From NCBI GenBank assembly GCA_016935885.1, contig JAFGQA010000003.1, positions 1 through 10,237 on the forward strand: a stretch of 10,237 nucleotides of DNA, read 5' to 3'. The translations under genes were made by a program, and so were the position numbers. Shown here piece after piece: positions 1 to 7,142 of this stretch. Source of the stretch: Phycisphaerae bacterium (GTDB lineage Bacteria; Planctomycetota; Phycisphaerae; UBA1845; UTPLA1). Positions within the stretch are counted from its first letter, which is position 1; every line of letters starts with the position of its first letter. The notes beneath the pieces were generated by a model. It ran no database searches, was not told the DNA's origin, and saw nothing but the letters and a program-made list of their open reading frames with translations.

Positions 1-45
1 CCGCGCCTGACGAACATTGAACGGGCCCTGGTGTGGAGCGACTGA
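1..45 (+). CDS. Possible 3' end of a rightward gene (partial)
   Basis: Frame 1 is open from the first base to a TGA at 43-45 and encodes a 14-residue tail ending in ERALVWSD. Its third codon positions are mostly G or C, as in the confident genes here. Fourteen codons are too few to identify a product or to rule out chance. If real, the gene lies almost entirely outside the window and converges on bamA. Confidence 0.25.
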   Translation, partial: PRLTNIERALVWSD

Positions 46-156
46 CGCCGCCACCAGCAGGCCCTCGCCCGCGCAGCCCACTATCGCAGAAGAATCGATG
101 CGCAACTGTAGTACGAGTGCATCGTCACACGTAGTCTTGTGGGTCTGCCCGTTCGC

Positions 157-214
157 GTGCCACGGGCGGCCTGCCTGCCCGTGCGCACTGGCGGGCGAGC
201 CGCCAGTGGCACCC
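157..214 (-). repeat. Palindromic intergenic repeat, copy A (short form, inverted)
   Basis: The 58-bp copy contains two hairpins. CACTGGCGG (186-194) pairs perfectly with CCGCCAGTG (200-208), and CACGGGC (161-167) pairs with GCCCGTG (177-183). GTGCCAC at the left and GTGGCACCC at the right form an inverted repeat. On the minus strand it matches the outer parts of copies at 3470-3558 and 6760-6848 but lacks about 30 bp of their centre. It begins 38 bases beyond the bamA stop codon, so it could act as a transcript end or RNA-stabilising structure. No T tract follows, so an intrinsic terminator is not supported. Confidence 0.7.
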
Positions 215-251
215 CCGAGTGACAACCCGCACAAACAGCCGTGAAGGTATA

Positions 252-2627
252 CTAGAACGTCGTCCCGAACGAGAAGCTGAACACCTGCGTGTCGTCGTCG
301 CCGTCTTTGGCGATGGGGAAGGCGAAATCGAACGCCAGCGGGATGGGGCCGAAGTATTGGATGTATATGCGGGCGCCAATGCCAACGCTGGCCCGCCAGG
401 AGCTGAGGCCGAAGTCGTCCTCGACGGTGCCCATGTCGAGGAAGCTCACGCCGCGGACGGTCTTGCCGGCAATCGGGAACGAGTACTGCGCGTTGGTCAG
501 GACCAAGAAGTCCCCGCCGATGCGGTCGTCGCGCCAGCCGGCCCGCGGGCTGATGCCGCGGAACTCGAAGCCGCGGATCGAGCCGATGCCCCCGCCGTGG
601 AAGCGCTCGAAGACCGGCGCGTCGCCGAAGATCTGGCCGGCGGTGGCGCCGACCTGCACGATGTGCTTGCGGTCGAAGGTATCGCGGAGGACGGTCCAGT
701 AGTGGTCGTAATTACCCACGACGCGGGTGAATGAATGATCGCCGCCGAAGACGCCGAACTGCTCGGCGGAGACCTTGAACCGGTTGCCCTCGCTGGGCAG
801 CCAGCGGCTGTCGGTTTTGTCGCGGAGGATGGTTCCCTTGACGGAGGTGAGCCAGTTGCCGCCCTCGTCCTCGCGGATCTCGTCCGCGGTGAGCCAGTCG
901 GTGCCGCTGATCTTGACGTGCTCGAAGCGGAGGGCAAGCTCGGCGGCCCAGTCCTTGAGCGGGCCCTCCCGCCATCGCTTATCCAGACTCGTGAAGAAGC
1001 CGATGCGGCGCTCGTCGTATTCATCCCGGCCGCGCTCGAACACATAGAAGCCGGTGCCGAAGCCTATCTCCTTGTCCAGCAGATAGGGTTCGCGGAACTC
1101 GATGCGGCCGCGGGTCAGCTCGGTGCCGGGCTCGATGCTGAGCCGCAAGGTCTGGCCGGCGCCGCGGAACGATCGGCCCTTGAAGAACTCCTTGAAGGTC
1201 CGCGGTGTGTCGGACAGGTCGAAGTTGCGCTGCTCGATCGAAATGGACCCGACAACGCCGCTGTTGCTCGTCACGCCGATGCCGAACAGGATCGTGGTCG
1301 AGTCGGACTCGGCGACGTCAACCAGCGCGTCGCGGACACCGGGCATTTCGCCCTGCGGCGTAATCGTGGCCTCGCTGAACAGACGCGTTTCAAGCAGGCG
1401 CTGTTCCGCGCGCTTGGCCTCCTCGGTGTCGAACAGTTCCTCGGGGAAGAATCGCAACTCGCGGCGGACGACCTTGTCCTTCGTGTGGCGGTTGCCCCGG
1501 ATGGTGATGCGGCCGACGGTGTATTGGTCGCCCTCGGATACCTGGACCGTTAGGTTGACGAAGCCGTCTTCCTCGTCGAAGACGTAGGTGGTAGTGATTT
1601 CGGCGTAGATGTAGCCGAGCGCTCCGTACTCCGCCAGCAGGGACTGGCGGTCGGTCTTGAGGACCTCCGCCTCGATGGGCCCGTTGATGGCGGACTTCAT
1701 GATTGAGGCGATCCGGTCGTCGTCGAAGACCGTGTTGCCGACGTAGCGGATCGACTTGATGTAGTGCAGCAGGCCTTCGTCGACCTGGAAGATGACGGTC
1801 ATGTCCTTGCCGTTCTCTGCCAGTTCGACCCGGTAGCCGACCTGGGCATTGAGATAGCCGTGGTCGACGTAGTACTGCTTCAGTGTGGCGGCGTCGCGCT
1901 GGGCGGTCTCGTCGTCAAATGCGCCGGTCCGGAATAGCCAAATGTACGTCGCCGTCTCAATCTTGGACCGCAGCTCGCGATCGCTGAAGGCGGTGTTGCC
2001 TTCGCATCGGATGTGACGGACCTTGATGCGCGGCCCTTCGGAGATGCGGAACAGAACGCGCCGCTCGTCTCGCAGGACTTCCCGGTCCACCTCGACGGTG
2101 GCATGGTAATAGCCGGCTTCTTTGTACTTCCGTTCGATCTCGCGGCGGGCCTCGGTAATCAGGTAATCGCTGATGGGCGAGCCGATCGACAACTCGATTT
2201 CGTCGAGCAGGTCCCCGGCCTTGAACTTGCTGTTGCCGACGAAATCGATCTCGGTGACGAACGGCCGCTCGCGAACGACGAAGACCAGCACCAGTTCGCC
2301 GTCTTCTTCGCGGGCCTCGGCATAAGGGCTGCCTTCGAACTTCCCAGTCGCCGCCAGGCGCGCGCAGGCACGAGCGATATCGTCGCGATTCCACACGGAG
2401 CCCGGTGTGATGCGAACGATGCTCTGCAGGTAGGCGGGGGCGGTGGTCTCGATCCCGTCGAACTCGACCCGGTCGATGACGCGGTCTTCCGTCTCCACGT
2501 TCTGGGCATGATCGGGCCCGAACTGCGACAGCCCCATCATCATCGACATGACCGCAAGGGCGGCACACACCGCCACGACCGGCCAGTGCCTGCCGTAGAA
2601 CCGGTGAAACATCCTTGTTTCCGCCAA
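252..2627 (-). CDS. bamA: Outer membrane protein assembly factor BamA (Omp85 family)
   Basis: The 791-residue protein has the BamA layout. Residues about 14-36 form a hydrophobic N-terminal signal or anchor. Five POTRA repeats follow at roughly 51-122, 123-201, 202-288, 289-368 and 369-442, with recurring motifs such as FVGNSKF, CEGNTAF, YVGNTVF and IRGNRHTKD. A 16-strand-type surface-antigen barrel fills about 443-791. The hallmark barrel motif GSIRGFEFRG starts near residue 682, and the protein ends FSFGTTF with the terminal Phe typical of outer-membrane proteins. In the family, BamA recognises and inserts beta-barrel proteins into the outer membrane. The TTG at 2627 is preferred because AAGGGA (2635-2640) lies 7 nt upstream. 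The in-frame ATG at 2612 would remove only five residues but has a poorer binding site. No lpxD or skp/ompH follows downstream within the window. Confidence 0.95.
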   Translation of the reverse strand: MAETRMFHRFYGRHWPVVAVCAALAVMSMMMGLSQFGPDHAQNVETEDRVIDRVEFDGIETTAPAYLQSIVRITPGSVWNRDDIARACARLAATGKFEGSPYAEAREEDGELVLVFVVRERPFVTEIDFVGNSKFKAGDLLDEIELSIGSPISDYLITEARREIERKYKEAGYYHATVEVDREVLRDERRVLFRISEGPRIKVRHIRCEGNTAFSDRELRSKIETATYIWLFRTGAFDDETAQRDAATLKQYYVDHGYLNAQVGYRVELAENGKDMTVIFQVDEGLLHYIKSIRYVGNTVFDDDRIASIMKSAINGPIEAEVLKTDRQSLLAEYGALGYIYAEITTTYVFDEEDGFVNLTVQVSEGDQYTVGRITIRGNRHTKDKVVRRELRFFPEELFDTEEAKRAEQRLLETRLFSEATITPQGEMPGVRDALVDVAESDSTTILFGIGVTSNSGVVGSISIEQRNFDLSDTPRTFKEFFKGRSFRGAGQTLRLSIEPGTELTRGRIEFREPYLLDKEIGFGTGFYVFERGRDEYDERRIGFFTSLDKRWREGPLKDWAAELALRFEHVKISGTDWLTADEIREDEGGNWLTSVKGTILRDKTDSRWLPSEGNRFKVSAEQFGVFGGDHSFTRVVGNYDHYWTVLRDTFDRKHIVQVGATAGQIFGDAPVFERFHGGGIGSIRGFEFRGISPRAGWRDDRIGGDFLVLTNAQYSFPIAGKTVRGVSFLDMGTVEDDFGLSSWRASVGIGARIYIQYFGPIPLAFDFAFPIAKDGDDDTQVFSFSFGTTF

Positions 2628-2902
2628 CTTCCGATCCCTTCAGGATGGCTTGTTCGCGTTTGTCACCACTGTCGTGGGCGCAGACTATACACCGTGAACG
2701 AATCTGTCGAAAGCCAGTTTACGCGGTTTTCAGCACTGAAATCTGTGGCACGACGGGCCAAGTTCGGGGCGGGAGCACGGTCGTCCGGCCTGAAGGCTGG
2801 CCCAAAACGCCGCCGCGGCCCCAGAACGACTATAATCACCAAGCGCATATTAGGTTATGATCTGCCGTCGCTCCCCGGCGCCGGATTGAAGGGCGGTGAG
2901 CC
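2628..2902. other. Divergent bamA-fxsA intergenic region
   Basis: This 275-base gap separates the two divergent starts and must hold promoters for both. On the plus strand it contains TATAAT (2831-2836) and TATGAT (2856-2861). Either could be a -10 for fxsA, but neither has a recognisable -35 at normal spacing. No convincing gene lies here; open frames crossing it run antisense into bamA or fxsA. Confidence 0.5.
2684..2711 (-). promoter_or_regulatory. Candidate sigma70-type promoter for bamA
   Basis: Read on the minus strand, TTCGAC (2706-2711) and TATAGT (2684-2689) are separated by 16 bp. They lie about 60 bases upstream of the bamA start, in the gap shared with divergent fxsA. The -10 matches the consensus at five of six positions but the -35 is weak, so this is a candidate only. 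Confidence 0.3.
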
Positions 2903-3388
2903 ATGTTTGGCCGATTGCTGCTGGTTTTCATTGCCGTGCCGCTGGTTGATCTGGTGATTCTGCTTCGGATCGGGCAGTTCCTCCGGTTCTGGCCGACGGT
3001 CGGCCTGGTCATCTTGACGGGCGTCCTCGGCGCGGCGTTGGCCAAGCACCAGGGACTGCGAACGCTTGCCCGGATCAACGCCGAGCTCTCCGCCGGCAGA
3101 ATGCCGACGTCGCAACTGGCCGACGGGCTGTTGATCTTGCTTGCCGGTGCGGTCCTGATCACCCCCGGGTTCCTGACCGATCTGTTCGGCCTCCTGTTGC
3201 TGCTAGGCCCGTTCAGACGCATCTTCAAGCGGGCGCTGGCACGGTACTTCAAGACTCACATCGTGGTGGCCGATGCTTCCGCGAGGCCGGGGGCGGCACC
3301 AGGCGAATTCGATGTGCCCGCGGATGTGGACCCGGCCGCCGAACAACGGCCGATGAAATACGTGGAGAACGAAGCGTTGCACAAGTGA
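2903..3388 (+). CDS. fxsA: FxsA family membrane protein
   Basis: The 161-residue protein matches FxsA in length (about 160 residues in E. coli) and in pattern. It begins with a hydrophobic segment containing PLVDLVILLRIGQF (12-25). A second membrane segment spans about 30-47 and contains TGVLGAALAKHQG. A third hydrophobic region spans about 73-102 and contains LITPGFLTDLFGLLLL (85-100), the family signature. A polar, Ala/Pro-rich cytoplasmic-type tail follows. FxsA was named for relieving phage T7 exclusion by the F plasmid in E. coli when overproduced; its normal role is unknown. The ATG at 2903 has a modest site, GGGCGG at 2891-2896, six bases upstream. It is divergent from bamA and is probably transcribed alone. 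Confidence 0.93.
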   Translation: MFGRLLLVFIAVPLVDLVILLRIGQFLRFWPTVGLVILTGVLGAALAKHQGLRTLARINAELSAGRMPTSQLADGLLILLAGAVLITPGFLTDLFGLLLLLGPFRRIFKRALARYFKTHIVVADASARPGAAPGEFDVPADVDPAAEQRPMKYVENEALHK

Positions 3389-3414
3389 CGCGCCACACTC
3401 AAGCCGCCGTTCCC

Positions 3415-3667
3415 TGGGGGGTCCGTAACCGTTTGGAGGAACGCCGCTGGCAGCGTGCCTGGGTCAGGTGGGTGCCACTGGCAGCTCGTCTGCCAGTGTG
3501 CGTGGCCCATGCGCCCACTGGAGAGACCGCACGGGCGGACAAGCCGCCCGTGGCACCCATCATCCGATGCAGCCGCAACCGAATGGCACCGGAACTGTCA
3601 CCCAAAATCGAATGGCACCGGAAGTGTCACCCAAGATCGAATGTCGCTGGCAGTGTCACGGTCCCCC
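3415..3667 (+). repeat. Composite palindromic element, copy B (MITE-like)
   Basis: The core is 3470-3558. It starts GGGTGCCAC and ends with its exact complement GTGGCACCC. Inside are two hairpins, CACTGGCAG/CTGCCAGTG and ACGGGCGG/CCGCCCGT. By hand, 81 of its 89 bases match the core at 6760-6848. The outer ends, GGGGGGTCCGTAAC at the left and GTGTCACGGTCCCCC at the right, are imperfect inverted repeats and mark plausible element limits. No transposase is encoded, so if mobile it would be non-autonomous. Confidence 0.65.
3581..3667 (+). repeat. 29-bp tandem repeat within copy B
   Basis: Two near-identical 29-bp units (3581-3609 and 3610-3638) share GAATGGCACCGGAA, then TGTCACCCAA, then ATC, and differ at two bases. 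A third, degraded unit begins at 3639 and runs into the right end of copy B. The last half-unit resembles the right arm of copy C (6845-6882). There are no spacers, so this is not a CRISPR array. Confidence 0.75.
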
Positions 3668-3691
3668 GATTTGAGGCATTCATGGCGGAGA

Positions 3692-3721
3692 TTGCCGCGC
3701 GGTCGGAGCTTATGATATACT
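3692..3721 (+). promoter_or_regulatory. Candidate sigma70-type promoter for mltA
   Basis: TTGCCG (3692-3697) and TATACT (3716-3721) are 18 bp apart, matching the consensus at four and five of six positions. They would give a leader of roughly 75-80 nt before the ATG at 3806. An overlapping TATGAT (3711-3716) lacks a -35 partner at normal spacing. Confidence 0.4.
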
Positions 3722-3805
3722 GCGTGGCACTATCATCGCAGTCGCCGTCATACGGCCCGTCGTGATCAAGCCCGCCGGTTGGCTGTGACCGAAAGGAGTC
3801 GGACC

Positions 3806-5050
3806 ATGGCAGTTCGAATCGTCGCTGTTGCTTGGTGCCTGACGTGTTTGGGTAGCGCCCTCGTCGGCTGCCAGAAGCCGGACACACCCCTGCCTCAACC
3901 GGACATCCAGAAGGACTATGACCGGCCGTTGCCACCGGGGCAGTTCGCCCTGCGTAAGCTGGATCCATCGATGTATCCGAGCTTCGGCGATGCCTGGTAC
4001 ATGGCCAAACGCATGGGCCTGCGCCAGGCGGTGCAATACAGCCTCGACTACCTGCACAAGCCGTCAAGCCAAACCTGCTTCCCAGTCGGACCGATCACGC
4101 ACCAGCGTGTCATGGATACCTTGGAACTGTTCCTCGATTCGCTCGATCATGCGGACAGCCCCGAGATGCTGGACGACCTCATTCGGCAGAACTTCGACGT
4201 GTATATCTCCGTGGGATGCGACGATGCCGGCACCGTGTTGTTCACCGGTTACTACACGCCCATCTTCGAGGGCAGCCTGGAACGGACCGGCCGATTTCGG
4301 TATCCGCTTTATGGCCTGCCGCCCGGCTTCGAGAAGAACGACGTTGGTGATCCGGTCGGCGGTCCATGGTATACGCGCGGCGAGATTGAGCGCGAAGACC
4401 TGTTGGCGGGCAACGAGATCGTCTGGCTGGGCGACCGCTTCGAGGCATACGTGATCAGCGTGCAGGGTTCCGGGTTCATCCGGCTGCCGGACGGCTCGCT
4501 GCACGAGGTGGGATACGCCGGCCACAACGGACACGAGTACACGTCCATCCGGAGGATGATGGTCGCGGACGGCGTGATCGACCGTTACAAGGTGTCGCTC
4601 GATACGATGATCCGGTATTTCAAGGACCACCCGGGGGACCTCGACATATACCTGCCTCAGAACAAGCGGTACATCTTCTTCCAGGACACCACGGGCGGGC
4701 CGTTCGGCTGCCTCGGGCAACCGGTGACGAAGTACCACAGCATCGCGACGGACAAGGATATCTTTCCGCGAGCGTGCCTGGCGTTTGTGGATACGAAGAT
4801 CCCGCACGAGCCGGGACGCTCCTGGCGGAAATGGCGGTGCTTCGCGCTCGATCAGGACCGCGGCGCGGCGATCCGTGCCCCAGGCCGCTGTGACATCTAC
4901 ATGGGCGTCGGTGAGCAGGCGGGCAAGATGGCCGGCTACACACTCAGCGAAGGCAGGTTGTACTACTTGCTTGCAAAGGAAGGAACGGCAAGTGCCCCCG
5001 TCACCGAGATCAGCGCACCGAATGCCACAGATGTGGAGCGTCAGCCTTAG
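3806..5050 (+). CDS. mltA: Membrane-bound lytic murein transglycosylase A (MltA), lipoprotein
   Basis: The 414-residue protein has a lipoprotein signal peptide with lipobox LVGC and acylated Cys22. The MltA-specific region follows, with family motifs FTGYYTPIFEGS (146-157), VQGSGFIRLPDGS (219-231), YTSIRRMMVADG (245-256) and GPFGCLGQPVT (298-308). The C-terminal 3D domain contains ALDQDRGAAI (347-356) and CDIYMGVGEQAG (362-373). Asp363 in the DIYxG motif aligns with the Asp I take to be catalytic in E. coli MltA. The enzyme cleaves the MurNAc-GlcNAc bond of peptidoglycan to leave 1,6-anhydroMurNAc. The ATG at 3806 is chosen over an upstream TTG (3779) because AGGAG (3794-3798) sits 7 nt before it and the signal peptide starts there. 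The usual QDTGGAI motif reads QDRGAAI here. Activity is likely but unproven. Confidence 0.95.
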   Translation: MAVRIVAVAWCLTCLGSALVGCQKPDTPLPQPDIQKDYDRPLPPGQFALRKLDPSMYPSFGDAWYMAKRMGLRQAVQYSLDYLHKPSSQTCFPVGPITHQRVMDTLELFLDSLDHADSPEMLDDLIRQNFDVYISVGCDDAGTVLFTGYYTPIFEGSLERTGRFRYPLYGLPPGFEKNDVGDPVGGPWYTRGEIEREDLLAGNEIVWLGDRFEAYVISVQGSGFIRLPDGSLHEVGYAGHNGHEYTSIRRMMVADGVIDRYKVSLDTMIRYFKDHPGDLDIYLPQNKRYIFFQDTTGGPFGCLGQPVTKYHSIATDKDIFPRACLAFVDTKIPHEPGRSWRKWRCFALDQDRGAAIRAPGRCDIYMGVGEQAGKMAGYTLSEGRLYYLLAKEGTASAPVTEISAPNATDVERQP

Positions 5051-5205
5051 CAGCCCGTTGTAAAAGGGAAAACAGCGGTTCGGAAACGCCGTTCCTGACC
5101 GCGAAAGCCACCGGCGAGACGCCGGCGCCACAGTTTCGCCACGGCTTCCTAATCTCGACGTGCCACTGGTGCGCGGGACCGGTGGCCTCAGGCGATCCGT
5201 GTGCT
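5051..5205. other. Convergent mltA / PEP-CTERM gap with two hairpins
   Basis: Two stem-loops lie between the convergent stop codons. CCGGCG (5111-5116) pairs with CGCCGG (5120-5125) around AGA. GCCACTGGT (5162-5170) pairs with ACCGGTGGC (5178-5186) with one wobble pair. Neither is followed by a T tract, so they are better described as repeat-type hairpins that may end transcripts from either side. The second resembles a decayed arm of the GTGCCACTGG repeat family. The first shares GACGCCGG.GCCAC.GTTT with 6290-6311. Confidence 0.5.
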
Positions 5206-6051
5206 TCAGCCGCGGACGCGACGCCGACGGCCGATGAGAACGACCCCTCCGAGGAGCAGCGAGACCGTCGAGGGCTCCGGCACGCCGACGAACGCCATCG
5301 CAAGCCCCAACTCGAAGACATAGCCATCGCCCGCACTCTGCTGTCCGCCCCCGCCTGGCATGCCGTTATGGACCGTCGTGTTCGGGCCGGGATTGGGGAT
5401 GTTGCTCCATGACCATCCGACGGCCGGCCCCGGCGTTGTGGAGACGAGGTACGGGTCCCCGTTGGCGTCCAGGAAGCGGACGCCGGGAACCTGGATGTCG
5501 TACGAGCCATGGCCGTAGGAGTTGTAGGCATTTGCCTCCGGCAATTCGTAGAACTGTCCCCACTCATCGCGCATGAAGGCCACGAAGAACGACATGTTGT
5601 TTACCACAAAGGGCTGCGCGTAGGTCGTACCATCGAACGTCATGTTCTCGATGGTCACATTGATCCGATCGGGGTCGTTGGGATCAAACAGCGAATTGGG
5701 TCCCGCCTCGTCCAGGTGCGAGAGATCCAACGGGGCGTTGATGAACATGCTGAGCAGCCGGAAGAAAGGATCATCATTGGTGATCACTTTCATGATCAGC
5801 GGGGATTCGTCACGCTCCACGCCAAGTGTCCCGATCTGGACAAAGCCCTCGGGGTCGCCGTCTTGCCACGTCGCCTTGATGTCTTCCAGGTCGCCGCCCG
5901 GTCCGACCGTCACCGTTTCGTGGGCAACGACCGTCGCGCCGTGCGTGATGGTGATCTCGAATCCGGTCGGCTCTCCAACTTGGGCGGAAGCGCTTGCGGC
6001 GTAACTACATGCTGCTACGAAGGCTAACGTGAACAGGAACGAGCTTCTCAT
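5206..6051 (-). CDS. PEP-CTERM sorting domain protein, function unknown
   Basis: The 281-residue exported protein has a signal peptide (1 to about 23, ending SYAASASA). A body with no domain I can name follows. The C-terminal tripartite PEP-CTERM signal is VPEP (257-260), a hydrophobic stretch and RRRR (275-278). In this family, exosortase recognises the C-terminal signal, and the protein is sorted to the envelope or extracellular matrix. The body is acidic, rich in Gly, Pro and aromatics, and probably mostly beta-strand. The ATG at 6051 is chosen because GGAGG (6061-6065) lies 9 nt upstream and the signal peptide begins there. An open frame extends further upstream but reads through the leader hairpin and lacks protein character. 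No exosortase gene is present in this window. Confidence 0.85.
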   Translation of the reverse strand: MRSSFLFTLAFVAACSYAASASAQVGEPTGFEITITHGATVVAHETVTVGPGGDLEDIKATWQDGDPEGFVQIGTLGVERDESPLIMKVITNDDPFFRLLSMFINAPLDLSHLDEAGPNSLFDPNDPDRINVTIENMTFDGTTYAQPFVVNNMSFFVAFMRDEWGQFYELPEANAYNSYGHGSYDIQVPGVRFLDANGDPYLVSTTPGPAVGWSWSNIPNPGPNTTVHNGMPGGGGQQSAGDGYVFELGLAMAFVGVPEPSTVSLLLGGVVLIGRRRRVRG

Positions 6052-6067
6052 CGATCCAATCCTCCAT

Positions 6068-6325
6068 TCAGTCTTGCGGGAGCAACGAGGTGTCTCCCGC
6101 AAAGGCGCGGTTGGACAACCGGCCGCCGCCAGGATTCGGCGCTGTGGCTGGACCCGTCCACTCCGTCCAGCGAGCGGCGCATCCGAACGCGACGCTTGCC
6201 GCCAGTGCGCGCGGCAACCCATTGGCGCACCCCCCCTTGGAAAGGTGCTTGGAGCCTACCCCAACACCTCCCGTGATGCGGCGCCAGCCGGACGCCGGTG
6301 CCACGGTTTTCGGGCAGGCTCCCAA
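6068..6325 (-). CDS. Doubtful small ORF (85 aa) upstream of the PEP-CTERM gene
   Basis: This frame starts at a TTG (6323-6325) preceded by a full AAGGAGG (6330-6336) four bases upstream. It ends at TGA (6068-6070), 16 bases before the ATG of the PEP-CTERM gene, with that gene's GGAGG between them. The arrangement is what a translationally coupled leader cistron would show. Against it, the predicted peptide is Gly/Ala/Arg-rich without a recognisable domain, the start is TTG, and the region has intergenic-repeat composition. I list it because the binding site is the best in the gap, not because the protein looks convincing. Confidence 0.22.
   Translation of the reverse strand: MGACPKTVAPASGWRRITGGVGVGSKHLSKGGCANGLPRALAASVAFGCAARWTEWTGPATAPNPGGGRLSNRAFAGDTSLLPQD
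6074..6102 (-). promoter_or_regulatory. Leader hairpin next to the PEP-CTERM ribosome binding site
   Basis: TTGCGGGAG (6074-6082) and CTCCCGCAA (6094-6102) form a perfect 9-bp stem with an 11-nt loop. On the minus-strand transcript it ends 8 nt before the GGAGG site of the gene starting at 6051. The loop contains ACCTC, four bases of which (CCTC) can pair with the GAGG of the binding site. A role in translation control is inference; it may equally be a repeat remnant. Confidence 0.4.
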
Positions 6326-6740
6326 TCAACCTCCTTATTGTACGGCGGACGACCGTGCCGCCACAAGGGGGGGAGACGATTCTCGCTCGCTCCGATAACC
6401 ACAGGGGCCCGGAAGGGGCCTGCCGGTCCTGCTCCACGCGGGCAAGGAATGTCTGGCTTGGGCCGGACGACCGTGTTGGGATGTGGGCCGAGTTGCGCGG
6501 CGATCGGGGCCGCGCTCGGAGGGGACACACCGCCTGTTCCGCGGGGGGGGGCGCGTAATGACCTGATAGAGAAGGGCTTAGAGTGAATCCAGGACCCGTG
6601 TGGCGCGGGAGCCCGGGCGGTGACAGCACCGGCGCGGCGCCCGTGCCACAGAGGCTCCAAGCACGAGTGGGCTTGGGTTTCAGCAGCCCCTGGAACAGGC
6701 AAGACGGATGGACCGCCAAGGCCCTGAGGACGTGTCGACT

Positions 6741-6880
6741 GGTCCGTGACAGCTTGGGCGGGTGCCACTGGCAGCTTGCCTGCCAGTGGGGATGCCCCAT
6801 GCGCCCACCAGAGAGACCGCACGGGCGGACAAGCCGCCCGTGGCACCCAAGATCGCAAGCCGCCGGAAGTATCACGGACC
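6741..6880 (+). repeat. Palindromic element with nested inverted repeats, copy C (MITE-like)
   Basis: This is the cleanest copy. Its outer ends GGTCCGTGA (6741-6749) and TCACGGACC (6872-6880) are perfect 9-bp inverted repeats. Inner arms GGGTGCCAC (6760-6768) and GTGGCACCC (6840-6848) are a second perfect 9-bp pair. Two further hairpins lie inside, around TGGCAG/CTGCCA and ACGGGCGG/CCGCCCGT. At 140 bp and without coding capacity it has the form of a MITE or REP-like element. No target-site duplication is evident. Confidence 0.75.
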
Positions 6881-6915
6881 CCATGTCGACACGAAGCTGG
6901 GCTTGCCCTTCTCAG

Positions 6916-6937
6916 ATCATAGCGGTGATGCTATGAT
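6916..6937. promoter_or_regulatory. Perfect 8-bp palindrome, possible operator
   Basis: ATCATAGC and GCTATGAT flank a 6-nt GGTGAT spacer, about 205 bases upstream of the first zinc-ribbon gene. The right arm contains TATGAT, which could serve as a -10, but no -35 lies at the right distance. The symmetry suits a dimeric repressor, but nothing shows which. Confidence 0.3.
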
Positions 6938-7142
6938 AGCGCATCCAAGGGAATCCCGAATCCCAAGGTCGGGATGATCGTAGCACGGGGGTCCGAACGG
7001 GCCACCCGGCCGAACTGCCGTTTGACGTGGGCCGATGAGGCCGAGCAAGGCGCGCGCTTCGGGAGTCACGACCGGAGAGCATGAGATGGAACATCTGTCA
7101 TAGTGGCGACGGATGGGCTTGCGACTAAGGGAGATACTGACC

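Larger units (their letters stand above)
3389..3805. other. fxsA-mltA intergenic region, repeat-filled
   Basis: No gene is supported in these 417 bases. Most of it is a composite palindromic element (about 3415-3667) made of a core repeat and a short 29-bp tandem array. A promoter-like site and small hairpins then precede mltA. One hairpin pairs ACTGCG (3719-3724) with CGCAGT (3737-3742). Open frames across this region translate the repeat itself. Confidence 0.6.
6103..7142. other. Long intergenic region between PEP-CTERM gene and zinc-ribbon pair
   Basis: About 1 kb holds no confident gene apart from the doubtful leader ORF at its left end. It contains a hairpin GCTGGAC/GTCCAGC (6147-6153 with 6165-6171) and a 12-bp direct repeat CGGACGACCGTG at 6346-6357 and 6464-6475. 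It also holds palindromic repeat copy C (6741-6880) and a perfect palindrome ATCATAGC/GCTATGAT (6916-6923 with 6930-6937). Short pieces such as GACGCCGGTGCCACGG (6291-6306) resemble repeat material near 5118. The composition is strongly GC-rich, and open frames on both strands look like chance. Confidence 0.55.

Noticed and set aside
735..1553. A 272-codon plus-strand open frame antisense to bamA
   Set aside because: It lies wholly inside the confident bamA gene, has the low-complexity Ala/Asp/Glu/Gly-rich look of a GC-rich shadow frame, and shows no domain.
2013..2957. A 314-codon plus-strand open frame spanning bamA, the divergent gap and the fxsA start
   Set aside because: It crosses the start codons of two confident genes on different strands, which a real gene would not do.
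3581..3667. Possible CRISPR array because of 29-bp repeat length
   Set aside because: Units abut with no unique spacers, only two are near-identical, and no cas gene is present.
3385..3765. Several small plus-strand frames over copy B
   Set aside because: Their peptides are translations of the palindromic repeat and recur in part at 6762-6850 and 8505-8580; the repeat structure explains them.
4064..5131. A 355-codon minus-strand open frame antisense to mltA
   Set aside because: MltA family motifs run through the opposite strand along the whole stretch; the antisense product is Arg/Val/Asp-rich without motifs.
7113..7142. Upstream ATG giving a 140-residue first zinc-ribbon protein
   Set aside because: The ATG at 7143 has AAGGGAG at ideal spacing and aligns with the start of the paralogue; the extra ten residues have no counterpart there.
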